A DNA stretch of 64,000 nucleotides from Rhipidocladum racemiflorum (lineage: Eukaryota; Streptophyta; Magnoliopsida; Poales; Poaceae), in assembly GCA_036346355.1 (NCBI GenBank), contig CM070591.1:23978001-24042000 (forward strand), read 5' to 3'. The notes beneath the pieces were generated by a model. It worked only from the letters and a program-made list of their open reading frames with translations, ran no database searches and was not told the DNA's origin. Position numbers and translations under genes: made by a program. Numbering within the stretch: position 1 is the first letter of the stretch; every line of letters begins with the position of its first letter. Positions 53,572-64,000 of the stretch are shown one piece after another.

Positions 53572-56036
53572 TGTGACACCACGAAATGTCGGGATTTGAA
53601 ATTAGGTGATGATATGTTAAAAAGTATGATAAAATGTGATAAGACGTCGTAAATGAGATAATTTGTGATCTTTTACATTTAGAACCCTACGGTTTGGCGT
53701 TTTAGCGCGTTTCGGGCCTCTCCGGGGTCGTTTTGGGCCGTTTCCGGGTGATCGGGCCGTGGGGGAAACAATTTGGGCCGTCAGTGGGATGAATTGGGCC
53801 CATGTGGGGGTGTGCTAGGGCAGCACACCTGCTGCCCCTCCCCCATGCGCCCCCATCTCTCCCCCTTGGAGCCGCCACCCCCACCTCCTCTCCCCCATCT
53901 TCCCCAAATCTCCTCCTCCTCCACCTCAAGCTGCACCACCCCCTCCTCCTTGCGCCCCAAGGATGCCTCCTCGCTGCCACAACTTGCCCCGCTGCTGCCC
54001 TTGCCATGGAGGAGCTCCGCGACGAGTGGATTGGACGGATCGGGCGCGTGGGAGGAAAACCGGGGAAGGAACGCGAAGATTCGGCCGTCGATTCGTGTTC
54101 CTCCAAGAAGGTAATGGGGGGATCTTGTGGGGTAGTTCTTATTCTGCTATAGAGGGTGATTACCATGTTTTTAGATCAAGGGAGGTGCTGCCATGGGTTA
54201 GATCTAATGAAAACTAGAGTTGTATTCGCGTTCCAGTTCGGGCAGATTGGGAACCCGAGCTAGGGCAGGCGTTTTCGCCAATTTCTAGTTTGAATCTGAC
54301 CGTACGGACTTTTAGAAAGTTGTAGATAATTTCCTTATATTTCCGTGCATATAAAGAAATTGAAATTCTGCCCAGCCGTTTAGAAGTTATGCCTGTTTTA
54401 CCGAGCGCTGTCAAATCTGTGACGAGATTGAGACAGTTCGTGTTCAACGTTAGATTAAACAACTTTAGAGTCCGAATCAGTCTTTCCCTATAACTAGAAA
54501 AAGTTGGGAAATTTCCTAAGCTACGCGAGGGTGTACTCGTTTATTTAATTTGGTGTCCTAGAACAGAAGTTATGATAGTCGGAAGGCTGCTGTCCCGAAG
54601 GGACAGATTTGCTGTTTTCTGATTTTAGGAGTTGTGTTAAGTCGGGTAGCGGGATTTATGTGTGCTGTTTTGTGGACTCGGGTGAGTGTGTGGCACGTGT
54701 TTGCAGGTGGTGTGCCTCCAGGAGTGCCCTCAACCTCTCGTCACTCCGTTGCCCGTGGTTGAAGGCAAGTGTATTGTGTGGATTGTGTGCTTTATGTGTT
54801 GCTAGATTGGTTTGATGGCATTTGGAATAGATAACATGTTGTGTTGCCATGGTTTACAAGTTATATTTGATATGATGTTCTTAGGCCATGAATTAAATGA
54901 TATCAATGATATGGTGACCTCATGCCATGATTACATATGCTTGTCGTAGATGAATGATTCACATGCCATGTTTTGTACGGTTTCCGTCGATTGTTGGGTA
55001 CGGTCCTACATGTTAAGATGCCAAGTGTTGATATGCAATATTTCTATTCATGTTTACGTTGCTGTCCATTTTGCATACATGGCATATTTTCATGGCCGAT
55101 CGGTGAGATAAGTCATAACTATTCCGGTAGGGGCGGTGAGAACTGTTATGACTAGTCCGGCTATTCTTTCGAATAAGTCCTACATCGTGATTCCTTCACT
55201 GAGGTGAATGGAAGCGAGTGATAGGCACCCTCCATCTTCGGGATGGAAGGGGGAAAAGGGTGCATGCCGACGGGTGTGCACTCAACCATACCGGTATGAG
55301 TATTCCAGGAGACATGTGCATTGCATTGCATGAATGAATTTCATAAATGAAGGTGTTTATGAGATGATGATGAGAGTACTCATGAGATGCTCATGAGATG
55401 ATTACCATGTTGTTTTAAAGGTTGTAAATTATGTTAAATGTGATGTGTTGTGATATAACGGTGGAGACTGGAATGATGGTTTGTTGTCTTGATCCTTGTT
55501 GTTCCATTGCAATACACTTTGCTGAGCGATGAACTCACGCTTGTGTTTTCGTTGTTTGTTTCTTTAGGTACCATGAAATCGGCGCGCGGGAAAGGGATTT
55601 AGCTACACTCCTTCACGTAGTATCACAATCTAGCTAATTCACCTTCTTTTGGAGACACTGCAATAAGTATTGCAATAATCATTAGTTTATGGTCTTAATG
55701 TTGGTTGTTTCCCTCATGTGAATCATGTGGGGCTAAGGAGTGAATTGTTATATCTTCCTAGACTTAAATTGATGCCTATTCTTTTGTTAGCGATGTCTAT
55801 TGATGTGTTAGTTGATGATTAGCTATTATTATCACTGCATGTTGATATCCTGTTTGTCTTATAAATTGATATGATGCTATGTCGATCATTTTCATGCTAA
55901 AACAAAGGAGATGCTGTCGAAATTTTCAATTATTCGAAATGATTACTTGCTGTAATTTATCTTAAATCATGGTATTAAATGTGTTATGGTCTATGTTTGG
56001 TGACATTCTGGGCTTAGTAGAAGCTGGGGTGTTACA
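53572..56036 (+). repeat. 3' LTR of B (2465 bp)
   Basis: It starts tgtgacaccacgaaatgtcg and ends ctggggtgttaca, with few differences from 46728-49200. The exon-like blocks are at 54006-54110, 54707-54764 and from 55568, and the hairpin cluster at about 55227-55305. Confidence 0.92.
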
Positions 56037-56041
56037 CCGAA
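56037..56041. repeat. Target-site duplication of B, right copy
   Basis: CCGAA, partner of 46723-46727. Confidence 0.9.
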
Positions 56042-56309
56042 ACCGAGGACGACGACCAAGTTGACGGCGCTCTGGGGCTTCTCCGGCGAGGTGAGTGGTA
56101 CGCACGGGTGCGCCTTGACTCGGGGAGTCCGGATCTGGGGTTAACGGCGGCGGAGGACGGCGGACGGCGGCCGGCGCGGGCAAAAACCGTGGCGAAAGGA
56201 AGAGGCAACTACGGCGAGCTCACACGAGTGAACGGCGGCGGCTCAGGCGAGATGGTTTGGGGGCACGGGTGCGCACGGAATAGAGGAACCCGACTGTGGC
56301 GGCGGCGCA

Positions 56310-56316
56310 TTAAATA
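56310..56316 (-). promoter_or_regulatory. Candidate TATA box of the 5' LTR of C2
   Basis: TATTTAA on the element strand in the conserved context gagggcactatttaatgcg, about 680 bp from the LTR start. Confidence 0.45.
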
Positions 56317-56994
56317 GTGCCCTCGGCTTTCGTGAATCTCGCGGAAACCGAGGCCCACTCGCGGGCGACGGCGGAGTCCGGCGGGGACTCGGATTAGGTG
56401 ACGTGGACGCACATCGGCCGTCCACGTGGCGCGATCAACGGCGAAGATTGTTCGGGCGCGGCCGTGCTACGAGCGGATTGATCCTGACCGTTGGATCTTG
56501 ATCCAACAGTCCGGATTGATCCCGGGTTAGGGTCAAGTGCGATTTACGCACGCGGGCTACGTGGGCCAACATGGGCCGTTGGATCTCGATCCGACGGTCC
56601 ACGAGGTTAGGGTTCGGACGCGGTTCGACCGAACCGTGCGGCGCGGTCGGGTCCGGGTCGGACTCGAACTCGAGTTTGACTCGGGCTCGGTCGGATGAAC
56701 AGTACAAACCCGTTCGCATTTTCCAGCGATTAAATAATCCAATTAATTCCCAGAAATTCATTTAATTCATTAAAAATAGCAAAACACTCAGAATAATTCC
56801 AGAAAATATTTTGGAGCATTTTGGACTCAAATAAAATATTTCCAACAAAAATTTATTTGTAAAATCAAATTCTTAAATTATTTCAAAAGGGAATAAATTC
56901 AAATAAATCCAAATAAATTCCAGAAAATTCCAAAAATTTACCAAAGTGCCAAATCTTTGTTAAATTCATGAAAAGCAAAAATTGGGGTGTTACA

Positions 56995-56999
56995 CAATG
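56995..56999. repeat. Target-site duplication of C2, right copy
   Basis: CAATG, partner of 11494-11498. The ATG in it is the gag start codon of D. Confidence 0.9.
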
Positions 57000-58474
57000 G
57001 CAGGTGTTGAGGAAGATGAGTGTGTTACAAAGAATGAGCTAACAACGCGCTAAATGACATCAATGCAAACATCGCAAGGATCAGACAAGATAATGAACAC
57101 AGATTGGAGAGGATAGAGCGAAGCATCACCAATCTTCTTACCAGGTTGGAGAATTTTGAGAGACAACCGCATCCCAATGGAGCTCGCAGAGTGGAAGATC
57201 AAGAAGAGTCTGTCATGGGAGATGATGTGAATGGAGAAGACCACAATGTTCGTGCCGCTGCACAGGATTTACGACAACAACGATGCCTGAATCACAACCG
57301 TCAAGGTATGGGAGGTAATAACTTTAATCACCGCAATGATGATCCTTTTTCTAAAGTTCAATTTACCATACCCTCTTTTTCTTGAACATATGATGCTGAA
57401 GATTATTTAAATTGGAAAATAACTGTTGAGCAAAAATTTAGCTCCCATTTAGTTCCTGAAGTACATAGAGTCAGACAAGCTACTAGTGAGTTCAAAGACT
57501 TTGCTATCATTTGGTAGAATGAAGTAGTGAATTCTGGCTTACAACCTGATACATGGGATAGATTAAAGCGAGCTATGCGTAGCAGATTTGTTCCTCCTTC
57601 TTACAAACGTGATTTACGTAAGAAATTACAACGCTTGAATCAAGGTAATAGATCTGTTGAGGAATACTATCAAGAGCTACAAATAGGCATGTTGCGTTGT
57701 GAGGTATTTGAGGATGAAGAAGATAAGATGGCTCGTTTTTATGGGGGTTTACGACGTGAAATCCAAGACATAATTGATTATAAAGAATACAATAACATCA
57801 ATAGATTGTTCCAGCTTGCTATGTTGGCAGAAAAAGAATTGCAGGGAAGACAACCAAGGACACGGAGCAACTTTGGTGGTGTATCGGCGCCAAGATCGAC
57901 ATCAGCAGCACCTCCACCTTCTTCCACTCAGCCTGTTGCCCCCTCCACGAGTAGGGCGCGTTCAGCAGCACCATCACCTTCACGAGCACCTGAGGTGAGT
58001 AAATCTAACAATGTGCAGGTGCCCACAAAGAGCTCATCATCGGTTGCTTCCACAGGTCGTACCACTGGAATTGTATGCCACCGATGCAAATGAATGGGCC
58101 ATGTCTTGAAGGATTGCCCAAGTCGTCGAGCGTACATTGCAACAGAAGAAGCTGGGTAAATTAGTGCTAGTGATGTTGAATATGAAAATGCTCTTGTAGC
58201 TAACCTTGCAGATAATGAGGTTGACCATGAGGCGGACGATGATGACGAGGAGATTTTAGGGACCGTTGCCACCGAGAATTATAGGACAATCATTGTGCAA
58301 TGAGTGTTGAGCGCTCAAATGGAGCAAGCGAACAAGCTACAACACCATAATTTGTTTTAGATGTATCTCATCATCAAGGACCATAGTGTTCGTGCCATAA
58401 TTGATGGTGGGAGCTGCAATAACTTGGTGAGTTCAGATCTGGTGGAGAAGCTTTGCTTGCCCACACGTGCACAC
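56998..58474 (+). pseudogene. gag and protease start of element D (CRM-like)
   Basis: The start is ATG at 56998 (MAGVEEDECVTKNEL). A frameshift lies near 57045, after which one frame holds to 58474: RLERIERSITNLLTRLENFE, the capsid core LNWKITVEQKFSSHLVPEVH, SEFKDFAIIW, FVPPSYKRDLRKKLQRLNQG, SVEEYYQELQIGMLR, DYKEYNNINRLFQLAMLAEK, a Ser/Pro/Ala linker, the knuckle CHRC-x4-MGHVLKDC and the protease site AIIDGGSCNNLVSSDLVEKL. Six in-frame stops occur at 57383, 57515, 58091, 58157, 58301 and 58358, several consistent with C-to-T decay. The protease is cut by E. The gag type fits CRM-related chromoviruses; the sub-lineage is less certain. Confidence 0.82.
58470..58474. repeat. Presumed target-site duplication of E, left copy
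   Basis: CACAC lies directly before the LTR of E. The right copy is outside the window, so this is unconfirmed. Confidence 0.4.
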
Positions 58475-61400
58475 TGTAACATCCCAAAATTTTGCTTTTC
58501 TTAAATTCATGTGTGATTTGGCACTTTGGTGAATTTTTGGAATTTTCTGGAATTTATTTGGATTTATTTGGAATTTATTTGAATTTATTCCATTTTGAAA
58601 TAATTAAAGAATTTAATTTTGCAAATAAAATTTTGTTGGAAATATTTTATTTGAGTCCAAAATGATCCAAAATATTTTCCAGAATTTTTCTGGAATTTTT
58701 CTGAGTCATTTGCTATTTTTAATGAATTAAATGAATTACTGGGAATTATTTTAAATATTAAATCGCTGGAAAATCCAACTCGGGTCAAGTACTGTTCATC
58801 CGACCGAGTCGGACTCGAGTCCGACCCGAGCCAGTTGACTCGACCGAACCCACTCCTAACCCTAATCGATCCCAACCGTTGGATCAAGATCCAACGGCTG
58901 AGATCCGCCCGACCCCGACCCGAGCCGTGTCCGGACCGGACCCGGTCGCGCCGCGCGATCGTGGCCGTTGATCGCGACACGTGGACGGCCACGATTTCGT
59001 CGTCTTCCCGTGGATCGAGCCGGACTCCGCCGCCGCGCCCGCCGTAGCAAATTAGGTTTCCGTTTTACGCACGGACGCCGAGGCTATTTAATGCCCGGCA
59101 TACCCCGAGGACCGCCGTGATCCCGCGCCTCCCTTCTCTACTTCACCGAGGCTAAGTCGCCGCCCGTTTAGCCGCGTGCGAGCTCGCCAGAAGTTGCGCT
59201 GGCTGCTCATACGGTCTTTGCTTCGTTCCGCCGTCGCCGTCCCCTGCGCCGTTGACCTCAGATCCGACTCACCGCGAGACGCACCGAAGGACCCTTCATC
59301 TCGCCGAGCAACTCCGGAGCGCCGTTGGGCTCGCTGTCGTTCTTCAACTCCGGCCGTGCGCCACCCACGGCCATCGGCCCTCGCGAAGCTCTGCGGCACC
59401 GTCGGATCCGGATCGGACGGTTGAGGTGAGTTCACGTGTTCCAAACCCGATTAGATCTGGACCGTTGGATCAAGATCCAACGGTTCACAATCGCCACGCG
59501 TCGTAGCGAGGCGATTATAGGATTAGATCCGACCGTCCGATCTAGATCGAACGCCCACGAGCATCGAGTAGTTTCAACGTGTTAAACCCTGGATCCAATC
59601 CGCGCCGTTGATTTTCAAACCAACGGACGAGATTGCGCCACGTGTCGGGAAGTTGGACCGACGCGGCCGCGCCGCCCACGCTGGCAGGTGACGCCGACAC
59701 GCGGGCCCGCGTGTCGAGGGCCCGCATGTCGCTGGCTAACCCAGCCAGCGCCGACGTCACCCATGACGCCACGGTGGGTCCCACTGCCGCCGTGGTCGAG
59801 CCCCCGACGCCGGCCGATGACGCGTCACCCGAGCGGGCCCACATGTCGATCCACGTGAGCCGTGGACCGAGTCCACCGTGGACCCGAGCCGAGCGTGGAC
59901 CAAGCCCATGGATCGGCCGACGTCGGCCAGGCCAATCAGAGCTGCCACGTGTCCATGCTGACGCAATAATTAATTTCCGAAAAAGAAAATGATTTATTAA
60001 TTCGAATAATGATTTCAAATTTAGATTCAAACTTCAAACGCTTATAACTTTTGCGTTTCAACTCCGATTTGAGCGATTCAAATTTTTAAATTTGTATAAA
60101 ATTAAGATCTACCTAAATATGAATTTTATTTAATTTTTGGACTAAAGTTTTTCTCTGTAAAATTATTTAATTGATTATTTAAACTTTAAATAATCATAAC
60201 TTTTATGCTTTTAACTCCAAATTTGATTTATTCCAGTTTCTAAAAATCCAGAAAATTATGTTCTCTCTGTTTATGGATTTTATTTGGAGTTTTGGGATCT
60301 TTTGCATAGTGTTCATTTGTGTATTTGCTATTTGCACGCTTTACGAGTAGACGTTGAAGTGCCTAAGGATTCAAGGAGAAGTGTTGACTCAGATCCAACT
60401 CAAGACCAAGAGCAAGTGCTTTTGAAGGCAAGTTGTGCTTTGACCATGTTGATCCTATTTCGAAATCTATTTTGATTTAAACTATTGCATGCTAGTTCAA
60501 TTAGAAAGATACTTTGTTTAAACATGGGGGTTAGATAAATACCAATTTGCTATATGACACCTTGATTACTTAAGTATGTGCCATGACCCCTTTTTCACCC
60601 TAGTTGTGGATTACTAGTTGGACATTATTAAATCGCCAACATGGGTTTAGATCGTTGTAGTATACTGCTTAGACCTGCTACGTGCTCATGACATGATTTT
60701 GGATAATCAAATGCTAATATTGACTTAATGATATATTGAACCTGTTTTGGAAAAGTATCATGTGATGTTGATGGCACGTGGTGCATGGTAATCAAGCGGG
60801 GTTTGATAAATGATTTTATTGGGGCATGTGGCAAGAATAATCAGTGGGCCGGTGTGGCATTGGGGATGTTGATTTGGTTTCGGGTAGTCTTGCCCTGGTC
60901 ACTCTAAGGACTTAACCTTGCAAGCCTTTGAACTGGGTCATACTTGCAACCACATGGCTGGAATGGGACGGCCCTAGTTGACTAAGTCGCTAAGGACTCA
61001 CTTGTGGAGCCTCGTGGTGTCGATTACACCGCTTGTGTGATTGTACGGGGAGCGTATCGTGGCTGTGGCCAGGTACCCATCTAACGGTGTGTTGGTCCCA
61101 TACTTCGCCTTGGCTAAGGGAAGGGATGGTGTAGAGCACGTCTGGGAGAGGACCACCTGTGTTGTTTGAGGCTTCCAAAGGCTTTGTTATGATCGCTCAT
61201 TCGCATACTCTTGTATGGCGATTCACTACCGACGTGGTGAGTGGATTGTATCTTGTGGGTAAAGTGCATAACCTCTGCAGAGTGTAGAATCTATTTGAAT
61301 AGCCGAGTCCACTGTGATCGACAATGCTCGGAATTACAGTCAAGGGTTAGATTTTCAAAATAACTTGGATTTGAAAAGTTGGGTTGGTTTAACAATGAAG

Positions 61401-61988
61401 ATGATGGAAATGTGGTTTAGGATGGGAAAAATGTTTATTAAATTTCTTGAAAAGTTATTTATGCTTTACTTATTTCTACTGCTTTCGAATCTACTTTTAT
61501 TACTTGTCAAAAGTCATTTCTTTGCAAATATACCTGAGCTATTCCTTTGTACCAAGCCATGCATATAGTATATTAGCTTGCATTCTCAGGCATGACTTGC
61601 CGAGTACCAAGTACTCACCCTTGCCTCAACACAATACCGAGTTGAAGAGGAGACTACGCCAGTTCGGAGGAGGAGTTCCAAGAGGACCCGTCTACTTAGG
61701 GATGCGAGCCCGATCGGTTGCCTGTGGTATCTTTGGATGGCGCCACTAAGTTTATTTGATTTTCATTTCTTGTTATTTCTCTTTTAATAAGTTTCGCCTT
61801 GCAAGGCATATATTTGTAACTTGGCCATAAGGTTGAGTAACCCTTTGATTATTTAAATAAAGTACTTTATTGGTATCGATTGGTATGATTGTGATATTTA
61901 CCGATGTTAAGACTGTGTGCACTAGCGCGTTCCTGGACTAGTGCTGAATACACAGAGGGTCCGGATTTGCAAATTCGGGGTCCCGACA
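58475..61988 (+). repeat. 5' LTR of E (3514 bp)
   Basis: It starts tgtaacatcccaaaattttg and ends gggtcccgaca. It shares all blocks with the other C LTRs but in opposite orientation to C2. The middle part (58790-59970) is clearly diverged, while the last 2 kb are close to the array LTRs. Confidence 0.92.
59085..59091 (+). promoter_or_regulatory. Candidate TATA box of E
   Basis: TATTTAA in the context gccgaggctatttaatgcccg, 610 bp into the LTR, with a GC-rich, CT-rich stretch downstream as is common in plant leaders. A GAG/GTGAGT donor-like site follows at 59425/59426. Confidence 0.45.
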
Positions 61989-61992
61989 GAGG

Positions 61993-62006
61993 TGGTATCA
62001 GAGCCA
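61993..62006 (+). other. Primer binding site of E (tRNA-Met type)
   Basis: tggtatcagagcca lies four bases after the LTR end. Confidence 0.9.
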
Positions 62007-62206
62007 GGTTGACTGTAGGCTCAACCCTAAGTTAGAATGGTCGTAGTGAGGATAAAACCTATTTTCTAAATCTAAAAATTTGTGAAGACAAGAAATGACA
62101 TCTCGACTTATTCCCTTCTCTCTTTTCTCGTCTCTTGCTGAAATTTTCCCTTACCTTGTCACAATTTGAAAATTCCGAGTTCTTACGTAAAGCACTCTTG
62201 TGACAG

Positions 62207-62928
62207 ATGGAGGAAGAGTTCAACTACGTTGATCTAGGAGTTGGTCACGCCGCGGAACTTTGGCATATGCTACAGACTCTCGGAGATTTTGAGAAGCCCC
62301 AATACCAAGTGGAAGTGATCAGACAAGCAGGATTAATCAAGGCTTGTGACGTGAGGATTGAGGTACCTGCCAGGAAGAGGGGCCCAAGCAATCGCTTCGA
62401 TACACCGTGACCGCTAGAAGGTCTACAATGCAGATGGGTATCCAAGAAGTATCACGACGAGCAATGCGGCACATTACCCGTGTCTACGCCAGAGAGTTGG
62501 AGAGTACGGTGTTCCGTTACCATCCGCGCAGCGATAACCTTCTCGACCCGAAGGAGATTCAGGATGAGGATGCCACGGTTACACAGTTGGCACGATTTGT
62601 CGTCGCCCAGGAGGATGTACTAGATAATACAAGCAAGGAGCTACAGAAGGCCCGCAAGGAGATCACGACAGAGAAGAACAGATGGCGGGAAGCTCAAGAG
62701 TATGTGGCACACCTTCTACGAAGGATTGACGAGTTGGAGATGACTTTGTACGGACCAGACCCAGAGCCCGTACTCGAGCTACACGAGCCAGATCCAGAGG
62801 AGTCAGATCTCGATGAGGACACTGCTTCTTCGACTACCACAGATGACATAGTCGCTGGACATGGCGATCGTTTCGCGCCTATGCCGCAGCACCCGTACCC
62901 AGGCCGTGGAGGTTTTCTCGATGAGTGA
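62207..62928 (+). pseudogene. orf0 of E, one frameshift
   Basis: The start is ATG at 62207 (MEEEFNYVDLGVGHAAELWH). The first 67 codons run through GDFEKPQYQVEVIRQAGLIK and CDVRIEV. The frame then shifts near 62390, and the second part (62407-62928) is open: MQMGIQEVSRRAMRHITRVY, VFRYHPRSDNLLDPKEIQDE, the coiled-coil stretch LQKARKEITTEKNRWREAQE, an acidic tail with repeated D/E-P units and the end GRGGFLDE. The layout is the same as the intact C2 ORF. Conservation of the basic middle, coiled coil and terminal GGFLDE in three copies supports a real protein; its role is unknown. Confidence 0.78.
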
Positions 62929-63204
62929 GCTTAGGTTCTATAGTGAGACTCCTTCGCCGAGCCGCGTCACAAAAATAAAGAGTCACCCTTTAGGCGTTAG
63001 ACTCCAGAGTTAGTTCGATTTGGATTTGCTTTGTTTGCTGAGTGTGCAGTATGTGTTGCAAGGCCCTTAGGCATTGTAAGCAGCCATACCAAGTTATTAA
63101 TAATAAAGTTGGACCTTAAAGTTACCCCTTTCGCCCGCATAAGTTCCATATTACTTGTCTATTCTTGTTTCCCTCTCATCTCTAAACCTAGAGCAAATCG
63201 ACAG
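62929..63204 (+). other. Spacer between orf0 and gag of E
   Basis: No coding frame of its own is apparent. It contains 'taataataaagttgg' and 'tgcaaggccttaggcattgtaag'-like text also present in C2 (42990-43060) and the array (33480-33540), so its sequence is conserved in the family. It may be a leader for gag translation. Confidence 0.6.
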
Positions 63205-64000
63205 ATGGTGAACACCCGTGGAAACTTTGGAAGCAATGGGAGCGGTTCTCGCCCAGCAGAAAACCCCAATGATGGAGCACCAGCACCGCCACTGGATATG
63301 CAGAATTTCGGAGCGTTTCTTGCTGCCCAGACTCAGTTGATGCATGCTATGATGCAACAAATGCAGCACGTCACTGCTCAGGCCACTGCTAATCAAGTTA
63401 ATCAGGGACCACGCCAGAATACCAGGCTGTCAGAGTTCATGAGGACTCACCCACCCACTTTCTCTGGGAATGCCAATCCATTGGAGGCCGATGATTGGTT
63501 AAGATCAATCGAGAGGAAGCTACACATAGCTCAATGCATAGGAAATGAGAAGGTACTCTACGCTTCTCATCGCTTGGAAGGGACAAGCCGAATGGTGGGA
63601 GAACTTCGTGCCACGCAGAGAACCCTCAAGATATCACTTGGGAAGAGTTCACCGTGCATTCCGACAAAGATCACGTGCTGAAGGAATTATGGACCTTAAG
63701 AAGGAGGAGTTCAGAGCACTAAAGCAAGGTAATCAGCCGGTGGCCGACTACCTAAACAAGTTCACACAGCCTAGCACGCTACGCTTTGAGGATGTAGCGA
63801 CAGATAAATCTAGACAGTCTCGTTTCATGAAGGGACTTAACTCAGATTGCAAGTTGGGTTGATCACCCACACCTTTCCAGATTTCCAAGAGTTGGTGAAT
63901 AAGGCGCTTATTCTTGAGGACAAGCGCAAGGAACTGGATGAGAACAGAAGCGCAGATGCAACAAAGAAGGATCACGCCAGGAACGCAACGGCGTTTGAGA
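63205..64000 (+). pseudogene. gag of E, 5' part with frameshifts
   Basis: The start is ATG at 63205 (MVNTRGNFGSNGSGSRPAEN). The N-terminal frame is open through QTQLMHAMMQQMQHVTAQAT, RTHPPTFSGNANPLEADDWL and RSIERKLHIAQCIGNEKVLY to about 63585. It then breaks near the WWENF motif and resumes as AEGIMDLKKEEFRALKQGNQ and SRFMKGLNSD in another frame, with a third break near 63855. The breaks fall where C2 has CAGC or CTGC. The zinc knuckle and all of pol lie beyond the window. Confidence 0.85.

Larger units (their letters stand above)
46728..56036 (+). mobile_element. Element B: non-coding LARD-like retrotransposon
   Basis: A 9.3 kb element with two LTRs of 2473 and 2465 bp, a clean primer binding site, a clean polypurine tract, a 5-bp TSD and a 4371-bp interior without any gag or pol motif in any frame. 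The LTRs differ only at scattered positions by eye, so it moved recently, and it must have used proteins from other elements. Its interior shares short blocks with the gag-side DNA of element A (49640-49800 against 19800-19950) and is similar over its last 2 kb to 1-1849. Confidence 0.92.
11499..56994 (-). mobile_element. C2: Tekay-like Ty3/gypsy chromovirus, interrupted by three later insertions
   Basis: The element lies on the minus strand. It begins tgtaacaccccaattt at 56994, ends gggtcccgaca at 11499 and is flanked by CAATG. After removing B, the tandem array and A (each with one TSD copy) it is about 12.8 kb: 5' LTR 3.53 kb, interior about 5.8 kb, 3' LTR 3.53 kb. The order is PBS, orf0, gag, PR, RT, RNase H, integrase, chromodomain, polypurine tract. 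Long LTRs plus a classical chromodomain place it in the Tekay/Del lineage; an extra ORF before gag recalls rice RIRE3/RIRE8 (from memory). It is defective through several in-frame stops, many of them CAG-to-TAG, and a few frameshifts. Confidence 0.9.
44150..56994 (-). repeat. 5' LTR of C2, split by element B
   Basis: The parts are 44150-46727 and 56042-56994, together about 3531 bp, joining at ggccgaa/accgag once B and one CCGAA are removed, as in 23089-23104. By eye it is very similar to the 3' LTR (11499-24042), with scattered transitions. Confidence 0.9.
58475..64000 (+). mobile_element. Element E: C-family chromovirus, 5' part
   Basis: It has the C-family order on the plus strand: 3.5 kb LTR, primer binding site, orf0, gag. 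It is cut by the window end inside gag. It inserted into the protease gene of D. Its sequence is closer to the array copies than to C2 in orf0 and gag (for example LLDPKEIQDEDATVTQLARF). Confidence 0.9.

Noticed and set aside
58470..58474. CACAC as a proven TSD of E
   Set aside because: The other end of E is outside the window, so it is listed only as presumed.

Overview
The window looks like heterochromatic repeat DNA from a large plant genome. I infer a monocot, most likely a grass, because the elements resemble Tekay/Del and CRM chromoviruses known from grasses. I see no intact single-copy host gene, rRNA, tRNA or CRISPR. Almost every base belongs to Ty3/gypsy LTR retrotransposons inserted into one another. 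Five insertions can be ordered directly from target-site duplications (TSDs).

Layout. (i) 1-8617: the right-hand part of a non-coding A/B-like element (internal DNA to 4246, LTR 4247-6375) carrying a 2.24 kb solo LTR of family A at 1966-4201. This element sits in a minus-strand family C LTR, of which 6376-8617 remains. (ii) 8618-9276: older DNA with a short minus-strand exon-like piece and a 77-bp palindromic tandem repeat. (iii) 9277 to beyond 64000: element D, a CRM-like chromovirus on the plus strand (LTR 9277-10186, PBS, long leader, gag-protease remnant 56998-58474). D was split at its gag start codon by C2 and again in its protease by element E.

C2 (11499-56994, minus strand, TSD CAATG) is a Tekay-like chromovirus with 3.5 kb LTRs, an extra ORF before gag ('orf0'), gag, PR, RT, RNase H, integrase and a chromodomain. 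Three later insertions sit inside it. A (13729-22742, minus, TSD ATGCG) is in its 3' LTR and is a related chromovirus with decayed pol. B (46728-56036, plus, TSD CCGAA) is in its 5' LTR and is a LARD-like element with 2.47 kb LTRs and about 4.4 kb of non-coding interior. In its RNase H gene lies a 14.3 kb tandem array (25671-39987, TSD CCTTT) with three LTRs and two interiors of a sister C subfamily. E (58475 to the window end, plus) is another C-family copy with LTR, PBS, orf0 and the start of gag.

How it works together: C2, the array and E have the parts of an autonomous element (LTR promoter, tRNA-Met primer site, polypurine tract, capsid, enzymes, chromodomain), but each is broken. B and the element at the left edge have no coding capacity and could only have moved with enzymes supplied in trans, plausibly by A-like relatives with similar LTRs and polypurine tracts.

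Most notable: the three-LTR array with one shared TSD; a three-exon, splice-site-bounded architecture conserved inside the A/B/G LTRs; a conserved coiled-coil orf0; and recurrent CAG/CTG-to-CG differences between copies that suggest many apparent frameshifts may be sequencing errors at methylated CHG sites.
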